DNA of 5,370 nt from Bacteroidales bacterium UBA1219 (GCA_002309295.1 DBXF01000022.1:6303-11672), one strand, 5' to 3'; positions 1-5,231 are shown, counted from the first letter of the stretch. Program-made: numbers and translations. Notes: generated by a model from the letters alone, not told the origin.

Positions 1-1029
1 GTGGTGGCCGGCTGGACCCTCAACTACATAGTACTTTCGAGCAGCGGCCAGACCAGCGGCCTTCTGCCCCACGAGGTGGCTCAGACCTTTGCCGATTTCT
101 CGCAAGGCTCCCTGTGGCCCCTGGTGTATCAGTTCATTTTCCTTGCACTCACCGCCCTCGTGGTGACAATGGGTGTGCAGAAAGGCATCGAAAAAGTGTC
201 GAAAGTGCTGATGCCAGTGCTCTTTATCCTTCTGCTTGTGATGTGCGTACGTTCGCTTACTCTCAGCGGCGCCTCGCAAGGTCTTGAGTTCCTTTTTAAA
301 CCCGATTTCAGCAAAATGACCGGCAAAGGGGTGCTCGAAGCCCTCGGACAGTCGTTTTTCTCGCTGAGCCTCGGCATGGGAGCCATGGTAACCTACGGCT
401 CGTATATCCGCAAAGAGGACAAACTGCTGAAAACCAGCACATGGATAGCGGTGTGCGACTCTCTGGTGGCTATACTTGCAGGCATAGTGATATTCCCCGC
501 CGTGTTCGCCTTCGGCATGGACCCCGCCAGCGGCCCTGAGCTGGTGTACATTGTGCTGCCCAACGTGTTCAACAGCATGCCTATGGGCAACATATTCGCC
601 ATAGTGTTCTTTGTGCTGCTGGGCATAGCCGCCCTCACCTCCACCATCTCGCTGCTCGAGATTTTGGTGGCTTTCGCTGTGGAAGAGCTGCACTGGAAAC
701 GCGGCGTGGCATCGGCAGTGGCTTCGATAACGGTGTTCGCCATCGGAGCGTTCTGCGCGCTGTCGTTCGGTCCGCTGAAAGAGGCCACAATTTTCGGCAA
801 GACCCTCTTCGACCTCTTCGACATGCTCACCGCCTCGTACATCATGCCCATCGGTGCGTTGCTGATGACCATTTTCCTCGGCTGGTTCTACCCCAAGGCC
901 GAAGTGCGCGACGAAATAACCAACGGCGGCACCCTCAAAGCACGGTTTTTCAGTGCCTACTACTTCCTTATCCGCTATATCGCCCCGCTGGCACTTATAG
1001 TCATAATTATTTACGGAATAATCGGTTGA
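1..1029 (+). CDS. Sodium-dependent transporter of the NSS (SNF) family, 5'-truncated by the window edge
   Basis: This inner-membrane secondary transporter would use the sodium gradient to import a small solute, usually an amino acid in bacterial NSS proteins; the substrate cannot be read from this sequence. The 342 visible residues are strongly hydrophobic. They begin with VVAGW, typical of NSS transmembrane helix 3, so the GTG at base 1 is internal. Roughly 100 N-terminal residues, including helices 1 and 2, are missing. Residues about 115-136 (GQSFFSLSLGMGAM) match the unwound helix 6 of LeuT-type transporters. Residues about 196-227 with ALTSTISLLE match helix 8, where Thr213 and Ser214 correspond to LeuT sodium-site residues (alignment from memory). 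Further helices lie near 146-172, 233-255, 278-297 and 321-341. The stop is 29 bp before queF and no promoter is visible in the gap, so co-transcription is plausible. The family is secure; the substrate is unknown. Confidence 0.93.
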   Translation: MVAGWTLNYIVLSSSGQTSGLLPHEVAQTFADFSQGSLWPLVYQFIFLALTALVVTMGVQKGIEKVSKVLMPVLFILLLVMCVRSLTLSGASQGLEFLFKPDFSKMTGKGVLEALGQSFFSLSLGMGAMVTYGSYIRKEDKLLKTSTWIAVCDSLVAILAGIVIFPAVFAFGMDPASGPELVYIVLPNVFNSMPMGNIFAIVFFVLLGIAALTSTISLLEILVAFAVEELHWKRGVASAVASITVFAIGAFCALSFGPLKEATIFGKTLFDLFDMLTASYIMPIGALLMTIFLGWFYPKAEVRDEITNGGTLKARFFSAYYFLIRYIAPLALIVIIIYGIIG

Positions 1030-1058
1030 TATAACCGTTTGAAAATAAACCAAATACC

Positions 1059-1526
1059 ATGAGCAGAGAAAAAAACGACAGCATCACCCTTCTGGGCAAC
1101 CAAGGTGCGAAATTCCCCACCGACTACGCGCCGGAGATTCTGGAGACTTTCGACAACCAGCACCCCGACAACGACTACCTTGTAACCCTTGTATGTCCCG
1201 AATTTACGAGCCTCTGTCCCATCACAGGGCAGCCCGATTTTGCCAAGATTGTGATAAACTACATACCTGCGGTGCGGATGGTGGAGAGCAAGAGCCTCAA
1301 GCTGTACCTCGGCAGTTTCCGTAACCACGGCGATTTCCACGAGGACTGCGTGAATATCATCATAAAAGACCTTGTGCGGCTGATGGAGCCCAAATACATC
1401 GACGTTACGGGCATTTTCAACTCGCGCGGCGGCATCGCCATCTACCCCTTTGCACAGCATGTGGGCGACCACCGTTTCGACGAACTCGCCAAACAACGTA
1501 TGTTACAAGCTTTCAATAACAAATAA
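1059..1526 (+). CDS. queF: NADPH-dependent 7-cyano-7-deazaguanine reductase (preQ0 reductase), QueF type I
   Basis: QueF is a cytoplasmic enzyme of the tunnelling (T-)fold family. It reduces the nitrile of preQ0 to the aminomethyl group of preQ1 using two NADPH, the step before Tgt inserts the base into tRNA. The 155-residue length fits the short unimodular (B. subtilis-like) type. Cys53 in SLCPITGQPDF is the expected nucleophile that forms the thioimide, and Asp60 is the expected proton donor. The QueF signature ESKSLKLYL lies at 76-84, and His94-Glu95 in DFHED belong to the substrate pocket. The ATG at 1059 gives a normal N-terminus (MSREKNDSITLLG); no clear ribosome-binding site precedes it, as is usual in Bacteroidota. 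It follows the transporter by 29 bp and precedes queC by 96 bp. Because it makes preQ1, it ties the cluster to queuosine rather than to preQ0-based DNA modification. Confidence 0.97.
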   Translation: MSREKNDSITLLGNQGAKFPTDYAPEILETFDNQHPDNDYLVTLVCPEFTSLCPITGQPDFAKIVINYIPAVRMVESKSLKLYLGSFRNHGDFHEDCVNIIIKDLVRLMEPKYIDVTGIFNSRGGIAIYPFAQHVGDHRFDELAKQRMLQAFNNK

Positions 1527-1540
1527 TACTTTTTTTCGAA

Positions 1541-1617
1541 CACGGATTTCACGAATTTAGCAGATTAATTTGTTGAATTATCATGCAAGCATGATTACGG
1601 ATTAAACGAATTGAATT
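1541..1617. repeat. Degenerate 9-10-bp direct repeats with a central 7-bp palindrome, queF-queC spacer
   Basis: The queF-queC spacer is AT-rich and repetitive. Related units run ACGGATTTC (1542-1550), ACGAATTTAG (1551-1560) and CAGATTAATT (1561-1570), then after a gap ACGGATTAA (1597-1605) and ACGAATTGAATT (1606-1617). Between the two blocks lies a perfect inverted repeat, ATCATGC-AA-GCATGAT (1580-1595), which as RNA could form a 6-bp stem with a CAAG loop. Similar cggatt/acgaatt strings are, from memory, common in Bacteroidota intergenic DNA. I see no promoter matching the TTTG...TAnnTTTG pattern in it. Confidence 0.6.
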
Positions 1618-1622
1618 ACTTT

Positions 1623-2279
1623 ATGAAAGACTCCCTGATAATTGTTTCGGGCGGCATGGACTCCATAACGCTGCTCTACGACAAACGCGACGACATCGCC
1701 CTTGCCGTGACCTACGACTACGGCAGCAACCACAACCGTCAGGAGCTGGAATACGCCCTGTACCACTGCCGCACCCTCGGCATCGAGCAGCTGGTGATAC
1801 CCCTCGACTTCTTCTCGCGCTATTTCAAGTCGTCGCTGCTCGAAGGTCCCGACGCCATTCCCGAATGTGCCTACACCGACGAAAGCATGAAATCCACCGT
1901 GGTGCCTTTCCGCAACGGCATTATGCTTTCCATCGCCTGCGGACTTGCCGAAACGCGAGGACTGCACAAAGTGCTGATAGCCAACCACTCCGGCGACCAC
2001 GCCATCTATCCCGACTGCCGCGAAGAGTTTATCAACGCCATGTCGCAAGCCATGAGCAGCGGCACATACGAAAATATCACGGTTTCAGCACCTTACACCA
2101 ACATCTCGAAAACCGACATCGCCAAGATAGGCAAACGCCTCGGCATCGACTACACCAAGACCTACTCCTGCTACAAAGGCGGCATCAAACACTGCGGCCG
2201 CTGCGCCACCTGCCTCGAACGCAAAGAAGCCCTCAAAGGCGCCGGAATTATCGACAAAACGGAATACGAAGCAAATTGA
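1623..2279 (+). CDS. queC: 7-cyano-7-deazaguanine synthase (preQ0 synthase)
   Basis: QueC is a cytoplasmic, zinc-containing ATP-dependent ligase of the PP-loop family. It converts 7-carboxy-7-deazaguanine and ammonia to preQ0 through an amide intermediate, using two ATP. The ATP pyrophosphatase loop SGGMDS is at residues 9-14. Other conserved blocks are PFRNG (95-99), YPDCREEF (129-136) and a C-terminal zinc site with Cys183, Cys191, Cys194 and Cys197 in SCYKGGIKHCGRCATC. I chose the ATG at 1623 (218 residues, MKDSLIIVSGG). A TTG at 1611 in the same frame would add only four residues and lies inside the upstream repeat. The TGA stop lies inside the first unit of a 7-bp tandem repeat that continues downstream, so the gene's last codons abut the array. 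Its substrate is supplied by queE and its product goes to queF. Confidence 0.96.
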   Translation: MKDSLIIVSGGMDSITLLYDKRDDIALAVTYDYGSNHNRQELEYALYHCRTLGIEQLVIPLDFFSRYFKSSLLEGPDAIPECAYTDESMKSTVVPFRNGIMLSIACGLAETRGLHKVLIANHSGDHAIYPDCREEFINAMSQAMSSGTYENITVSAPYTNISKTDIAKIGKRLGIDYTKTYSCYKGGIKHCGRCATCLERKEALKGAGIIDKTEYEAN

Positions 2280-2309
2280 AAGTTGAAAATTGAAAGTTGA
2301 AAGTTGAAA
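2275..2309. repeat. Perfect tandem heptamer array, 5 x RTTGAAA
   Basis: Five head-to-tail 7-bp units read ATTGAAA, GTTGAAA, ATTGAAA, GTTGAAA and GTTGAAA, varying only at the first base. The TGA stop codon of queC (2277-2279) is part of the first unit. It is the first of several 7-bp arrays filling the queC-queD spacer. Confidence 0.9.
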
Positions 2310-2313
2310 TTAA

Positions 2314-2341
2314 TTCGGAGTTCGGAACTCGGAAGTCGGAA
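2314..2341. repeat. Tandem heptamer array, 4 x NTCGGAR
   Basis: Units TTCGGAG, TTCGGAA, CTCGGAA and GTCGGAA follow the RTTGAAA block after four bases (TTAA). The sequence family is different but the 7-bp period is the same. GAGTT-CGG-AACTC (2318-2330) is also an imperfectly isolated small inverted repeat produced by two neighbouring units. Confidence 0.85.
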
Positions 2342-2353
2342 GTTGTTTAAAAT

Positions 2354-2416
2354 GAACAATGGACAATGAACAATTAATTTTAGTTAATAGTTTATAGTTT
2401 ACAATTTATAGTTATT
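2354..2416. repeat. Degenerate heptamer arrays, (GRACAAT)3 then AGTTTAT-like units
   Basis: Nine consecutive 7-bp units stay in phase over 63 bp. GAACAAT, GGACAAT and GAACAAT (2354-2374) are followed by TAATTTT and then AGTTAAT, AGTTTAT, AGTTTAC, AATTTAT and AGTTATT (2382-2416). The first three and the last five form two separate families joined without a break in the period. Confidence 0.8.
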
Positions 2417-2479
2417 GCGAAGCTTTTGCCGAAGGCAAAAAAAATTTACAAGATTTACAAGATCTCGTGAGCCGAAGGC
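2417..2479. repeat. Three mini-hairpins with a common GAA triloop, and a 9-bp direct repeat
   Basis: GC-GAA-GC (2417-2423) is directly followed by TTTTGCC-GAA-GGCAAAA (2424-2440), a perfect 7-bp stem, and later by GCC-GAA-GGC (2471-2479). The core GCCGAAGGC is identical in the last two. The DNA heptamer GCGAAGC is known from structural work as an unusually stable mini-hairpin with a sheared G-A pair. Between the hairpins ATTTACAAG occurs twice in tandem (2444-2461). The middle hairpin precedes an A-run rather than a T-run, so it is not a typical + strand terminator. Read on the other strand, the same stem is followed by AAGC. Confidence 0.65.
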
Positions 2480-2523
2480 GAACAGGAGAAAAAAAGAAAG
2501 TTTAAATGATTTATTGACATATT

Positions 2524-2567
2524 AATCACCTATCAGTTCACCAACAAATCACCAATCACTAATCACC
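2524..2567. repeat. AATCACY heptamer array just upstream of queD
   Basis: AATCACC at 2524-2530 is followed, after an irregular stretch, by three perfect tandem units AATCACC, AATCACT and AATCACC at 2547-2567. The array ends six bases before the queD start codon, leaving AAAATC as the only unique leader sequence. No Shine-Dalgarno sequence is present, so translation starts on an A/C-rich unstructured leader, which is normal for Bacteroidota. Confidence 0.75.
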
Positions 2568-2573
2568 AAAATC

Positions 2574-2927
2574 ATGTTTTACGTTTCAAAAAGAATGGAA
2601 ATAGCTGGTTGTCACCACCTTACACTCCCCTACCCCAGCAAATGCAAGGGGATGCACGGACACAACTGGATTGTAACCGTTTATTGCAAGGCCAAACAGC
2701 TTGACGAGAACGGCATGGTGGCCGATTTCTACAAGATCAAAGAGAAAATCCACGGCTATCTCGACCACGGCAACCTGAACGAGCTGCTGCCCTTCAACCC
2801 CACCGCCGAGAACCTCGCGCGCTGGATTACCGAACAGATTCCCGAATGCTACAAAACCTCGGTGCAGGAGAGCGAAGGCAACATGGCCGTTTACGTCTGC
2901 GACGAACAAAGCAGCGACGTGCTATGA
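2574..2927 (+). CDS. queD: 6-carboxy-5,6,7,8-tetrahydropterin synthase
   Basis: QueD is a cytoplasmic zinc enzyme of the tunnelling-fold superfamily, related to eukaryotic 6-pyruvoyl-tetrahydropterin synthase. It turns 7,8-dihydroneopterin triphosphate into 6-carboxytetrahydropterin, the first committed step of 7-deazaguanine synthesis. At 117 residues it matches the usual bacterial length. Zinc ligands are expected to be His14 (GCHHL), His28 and His30 (KGMHGHNW), with Cys24 as catalytic cysteine in the CKGMHGH motif. Further family blocks are VADFYKIK (49-56), LDHGNLN with catalytic Asp64-His65, PTAENLARWI (76-85) and the pterin-binding Glu99 region (VQES). The ATG at 2574 follows the AATCAC repeats. 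The last codons overlap queE by four bases (ATGA), so the two are translationally coupled. The cysteine distinguishes it from eukaryote-like PTPS only together with context, but the que neighbours settle the role. Confidence 0.95.
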   Translation: MFYVSKRMEIAGCHHLTLPYPSKCKGMHGHNWIVTVYCKAKQLDENGMVADFYKIKEKIHGYLDHGNLNELLPFNPTAENLARWITEQIPECYKTSVQESEGNMAVYVCDEQSSDVL

Positions 2928-3502
2928 AAGTGAACGAGATTTTCCACTCCCTTCAGGGCGAGGGCTACAACACCGGCAAATCGGCTGTGTTTGTGCGACT
3001 TGCGGGCTGCAACCTGCAGTGTCCGTTCTGTGACACCGACCACACCGCTTTCGAGGAGATGGCAGAAGAACAGATTGCCGACACCGTGGCACAATACCCT
3101 GCCAGTCTGGTGGTTATAACGGGCGGCGAGCCTGCCTTGCAGCTGACTTCGTCGCTCATCGACCGACTCCACGCCAAACGCAATACCGTGGCCGTGGAGA
3201 CCAACGGCACACTGCCGCTGCCCCAAAACGTGGACTGGATAACGGTGAGCCCCAAGCAGGACTTCGTGGGCGAGGAAGGCAAATGCGTCATCACCCGCGC
3301 CAACGAAGTGAAGGTGATTTTCGACGGCGAACACCCCGTGTCGGACTGCGGCATCACCGCCGAACATTATTTTGTGCAGCCCTGCGACACGGGCAACACA
3401 CGCAAAAACCGCAAAATCAGCAACTTGTGCGTGGAGTTCGTAAAACAGAATCCGAAATGGCGACTGTCGTTGCAGACGCACAAACTACTGGGAATCAGAT
3501 AA
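2924..3502 (+). CDS. queE: 7-carboxy-7-deazaguanine synthase (radical SAM)
   Basis: QueE is a radical S-adenosylmethionine enzyme that contracts 6-carboxytetrahydropterin to 7-carboxy-7-deazaguanine with loss of ammonia, needing Mg2+ and a 4Fe-4S cluster. The cluster ligands are Cys29, Cys33 and Cys36 in the canonical CX3CX2C spacing (CNLQCPFC). Other marks are the N-terminal FHSLQGEG (7-14), the SAM-binding TGGEP (66-70), ETNGT (92-96), VSPK (108-111) and, near the C-terminus, VQPCDTGN and RLSLQTHKLLGIR. The 192-residue length is compact, shorter than the E. coli enzyme. The ATG at 2924 overlaps the queD stop by four bases. An upstream ATG at 2846 would start inside queD and add a basic, non-homologous stretch, so it is rejected. 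The radical SAM spacing is CX3CX2C rather than the longer loop seen in some QueE proteins. A hairpin follows eight bases after the stop. Confidence 0.96.
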   Translation: MKVNEIFHSLQGEGYNTGKSAVFVRLAGCNLQCPFCDTDHTAFEEMAEEQIADTVAQYPASLVVITGGEPALQLTSSLIDRLHAKRNTVAVETNGTLPLPQNVDWITVSPKQDFVGEEGKCVITRANEVKVIFDGEHPVSDCGITAEHYFVQPCDTGNTRKNRKISNLCVEFVKQNPKWRLSLQTHKLLGIR

Positions 3503-3509
3503 AAAAGAA

Positions 3510-3531
3510 GGTCGGCTCCTGAAAACCGACC
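3510..3531 (+). terminator. Probable intrinsic terminator after queE
   Basis: GGTCGG (3510-3515) and CCGACC (3526-3531) form a perfect 6-bp GC-rich stem around a 10-base loop, eight bases past the queE stop. It is preceded by an A-rich stretch and followed by CTCTTACATTT, a broken T-tract, so termination may be partial. Its position at the end of the queD-queE unit supports the call. Confidence 0.6.
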
Positions 3532-3768
3532 CTCTTACATTTAATATACATTTAATAACATGGAGAAATCACGTCCAATTCACTGAGAAACAATTACTTC
3601 ACAAAAAACCTTCTCTCTGTTCCTCATTTGCAAAAATACAAACACATTCCATTCCGAAAAATACCCAATAATGGTGATTTTTTCCAAAACGCCGCAAAAA
3701 CATTTTCTTCGACACAATTTCGAGAGCATTTCCACGTTACATCGTAAACACATCAAAAACATACGTTT
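3532..3768. other. Spacer before the lipoprotein gene, without a clear + strand promoter
   Basis: About 240 bp of AT-rich DNA without a convincing gene. I found no + strand copy of TAnnTTTG with an upstream TTTG. On the minus strand, CAAAAATA at 3631-3638 reads TATTTTTG, an exact match to the -7 consensus. The -33 element at the right distance is only TTTT. The lipoprotein promoter is therefore either unlike the consensus or read-through from queE. Confidence 0.4.
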
Positions 3769-4629
3769 ATGAAAAAATACATAATAACAGCCATAGCCGC
3801 ACTCGTGCTTTTCGCCGCCTGCAAGGACGACGAGATACCCATCGACAACAACACCTACCATCCGGGGACGGGTTTCACCTTCGCCACATCGATGGCACAG
3901 GCCGAATCGATGTCGCACGACATACTTATCACCGCCCTGCGTTTCGCCACCGACACCACACTGTGGCACCGTAGCGGATACCCCGTAGTTATGGCCACTA
4001 GTGCTACCGCCTACCCGCGCACCGTTACCGTCGATTTCGGCAACGACGACACCACCACTCTCATTACTGAAACCGGCGACATCCGCACCCGTAGCGGCAT
4101 CTTGCAAATACAACTCTCGGCCAACTGGCACGCCACAGGGGCAGTGCTGAGGGTGAACACCAACAATTTCAGACTTTCGGACAAGATGACCTTCTCGGGA
4201 AGGATGGAACTCGCCAACCGCGGCTTGGGGACACACTTCTCGCAACAGTGCCAGACCTTTGAATACGTCATCAACGAAGCCCTTGTTTCGACAACCGAAA
4301 ACGTGAACTTCAAATATTCAGCCAACAAATTCTATTACTTCACCGTGGGACAGAGCACCCCGACGCTGAACGACGACGTGTTCTACATCTCCGGCACGGC
4401 TTCGATAGACAAGGACACCGCAACAGCCACACTTTCAATCGAAAGCGAATACTACGCACCCTACAGCTGTTTCTGGTACCGCGACGGAAAGGCAAAAATA
4501 ACCGAAGGCACCATCGAACGACAAATCAGTTTCTCGCAAAAGGTCTGCTCGCCGATGGCAGAAATCATCTTCAAGCCGCACCCACAGCAGAGTCCCGACT
4601 CCGTTGTAACCTACGCCGATTTGCCATAA
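3769..4629 (+). CDS. Predicted surface-exposed lipoprotein of unknown function
   Basis: The 286-residue product starts with a lipoprotein signal peptide: Lys2-Lys3, a hydrophobic stretch (4-17) and lipobox LFAAC with Cys18 as the lipidated residue. Cys18 is followed at once by Lys-Asp-Asp-Glu (19-22). This resembles the lipoprotein export signal described in Bacteroidota (consensus near QKDDE in Capnocytophaga), which sends lipoproteins to the outer leaflet of the outer membrane. The rest is rich in Thr, Ser, Asn and aromatic residues in alternating patterns, suggesting beta-strands. A block near 84-140 (YPRTVTVDFG, RTRSGILQIQL, AVLRVNTNNFRLSD) resembles a widespread Bacteroidota lipoprotein family with a TIDFG...GK(I)...G pattern; this is from memory. 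Mature-part cysteines occur in SQQC, YSCFW and KVCSPM. No catalytic motif is visible, and no SusC/SusD partner is adjacent. It lies 266 bp after queE and 159 bp before ssb. The function is unknown. Confidence 0.85.
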   Translation: MKKYIITAIAALVLFAACKDDEIPIDNNTYHPGTGFTFATSMAQAESMSHDILITALRFATDTTLWHRSGYPVVMATSATAYPRTVTVDFGNDDTTTLITETGDIRTRSGILQIQLSANWHATGAVLRVNTNNFRLSDKMTFSGRMELANRGLGTHFSQQCQTFEYVINEALVSTTENVNFKYSANKFYYFTVGQSTPTLNDDVFYISGTASIDKDTATATLSIESEYYAPYSCFWYRDGKAKITEGTIERQISFSQKVCSPMAEIIFKPHPQQSPDSVVTYADLP

Positions 4630-4679
4630 AACACGCAATTAACTATATTTCAGTTCATTAATAAATATTTTCATTTTTT

Positions 4680-4711
4680 TTTGCATATTACGAAAAAAAG
4701 TTATAACTTTG
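4680..4711 (+). promoter_or_regulatory. Bacteroidota-type primary sigma promoter for ssb
   Basis: TTTG at 4680-4683 (-33 element) and TAACTTTG at 4704-4711 (-7 element, consensus TAnnTTTG) are separated by 20 bases, matching the Bacteroides primary-sigma promoter. The spacer contains an A-tract (4693-4699). Transcription would start roughly seven bases after the -7 box, near 4718, giving an ssb leader of about 70 nt. Confidence 0.85.
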
Positions 4712-4722
4712 CCTTATGATTT

Positions 4723-4738
4723 GTCGGACATTTCCGGC
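4723..4738 (+). other. Short hairpin at the start of the ssb leader
   Basis: GTCGGA-CATT-TCCGGC can pair over six bases (one G-T wobble) with a CATT tetraloop. It would begin within about ten bases of the predicted transcript 5' end. It could stabilise the mRNA or serve as a regulatory site; nothing in the sequence decides this. The remaining leader to 4788 is A/U-rich and unstructured by eye. Confidence 0.4.
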
Positions 4739-4788
4739 GTAATTTAGTTAGTTTTTAATAGTTTAAGTATCAACAAAATCAAAGAGTT

Positions 4789-5205
4789 ATGGCAGGAGTT
4801 AACAAAGTCATTCTGATTGGGAATTTAGGAAAAGACCCGGAAATCATCACATTCGAGACAGCCAAGAAAGCTACTTTTCCATTGGCAACGACCGAATATT
4901 TCAAGAACAAAGAAGGTCAGAAAATCGAACAGACCGAATGGCACAACATAGTGTGCTGGCGCGGACTGGCCGACATCGCTGAGAAAATCCTGAAAAAAGG
5001 CACGCAGATCTTTATCGAAGGCAAGCTGCGCACCCGCTCGTGGGAGGACAAGGACGGCAACAAACGCTACATCACCGAAGTGGTGGCCGACAATTTCTCC
5101 GTCCTCGCAAACCGCAACCACCCCGACAACAACCAGGAAAACGAGCAGCCCATCGACAAGATTCTGGGCGATGAGACTGAACCTCTGGAAAATCTGCCTT
5201 TCTAA
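4789..5205 (+). CDS. ssb: Single-stranded DNA-binding protein
   Basis: SSB coats single-stranded DNA during replication, recombination and repair, and recruits partner proteins through its C-terminal tip. The 138-residue protein has an N-terminal OB-fold (about 1-108), opening with the typical VNKVILIGNLGKDPE. It continues with TEWHNIVCW (49-57), KGTQIFIEGKLRTRSWEDKDG (70-90) and the closing strand RYITEVVADNF. Trp51, Trp57 and Trp85 are the likely base-stacking aromatics. A short Asn/Glu-rich linker leads to the tip ENLPF. This keeps the Leu-Pro-Phe end, but one of the usual aspartates before it is Asn. It is shorter than E. coli SSB because of the short linker. The start at 4789 has no Shine-Dalgarno sequence; AAAGAG ends only two bases upstream. 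It has its own promoter and terminator, so it is a monocistronic unit. Confidence 0.97.
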   Translation: MAGVNKVILIGNLGKDPEIITFETAKKATFPLATTEYFKNKEGQKIEQTEWHNIVCWRGLADIAEKILKKGTQIFIEGKLRTRSWEDKDGNKRYITEVVADNFSVLANRNHPDNNQENEQPIDKILGDETEPLENLPF

Positions 5206-5231
5206 AGCAGCTTTTTAAGTAAGAAAACCTC

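Noticed and set aside
1..3. GTG at the first base as the real start of the transporter
   Set aside because: The following residues match an internal helix of NSS proteins, and about 100 N-terminal residues are missing.
1030..1058. preQ1 riboswitch before queF, queC or queD
   Set aside because: None of the three spacers shows the short C-rich loop and A-rich tail pseudoknot of preQ1 riboswitches; the spacers are repeats or too short.
1527..1622. Promoter for queC at TTAATTTG (1565-1572)
   Set aside because: One mismatch to the -7 consensus, and CACG rather than TTTG at the -33 position.
1611..1625. TTG at 1611 as queC start
   Set aside because: It sits in the spacer repeat and adds four residues. 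The ATG at 1623 gives the expected QueC N-terminus.
1865..2293. 142-residue + strand frame within queC
   Set aside because: Its Arg/His/Gln-rich composition is typical of a shifted frame of a GC-rich gene; queC motifs fill the other frame.
2514..2519. TTGACA resembling an E. coli -35 box upstream of queD
   Set aside because: Bacteroidota use TTTG/TAnnTTTG, and no -10-like element lies at the proper distance downstream.
2275..2567. CRISPR array
   Set aside because: Units are seven bases in direct tandem without spacers, and no cas genes are present.
2846..2923. Longer queE with a start inside queD
   Set aside because: The extra residues are Arg/Gln-rich out-of-frame translation of queD. QueE homology starts at MKVNEIF, and ATGA overlaps are typical.
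3580..4245. 221-residue minus-strand open frame
   Set aside because: It is antisense to the lipoprotein gene, is Cys/Gly/Val-rich, shows no recognisable domain, and the opposite strand has a clear signal peptide and lipobox.
4675..4700. T-run/A-run (4673-4682 and 4693-4699) as a terminator of the lipoprotein gene
   Set aside because: The stem would be only A-T pairs and the region is fully accounted for as the ssb promoter.
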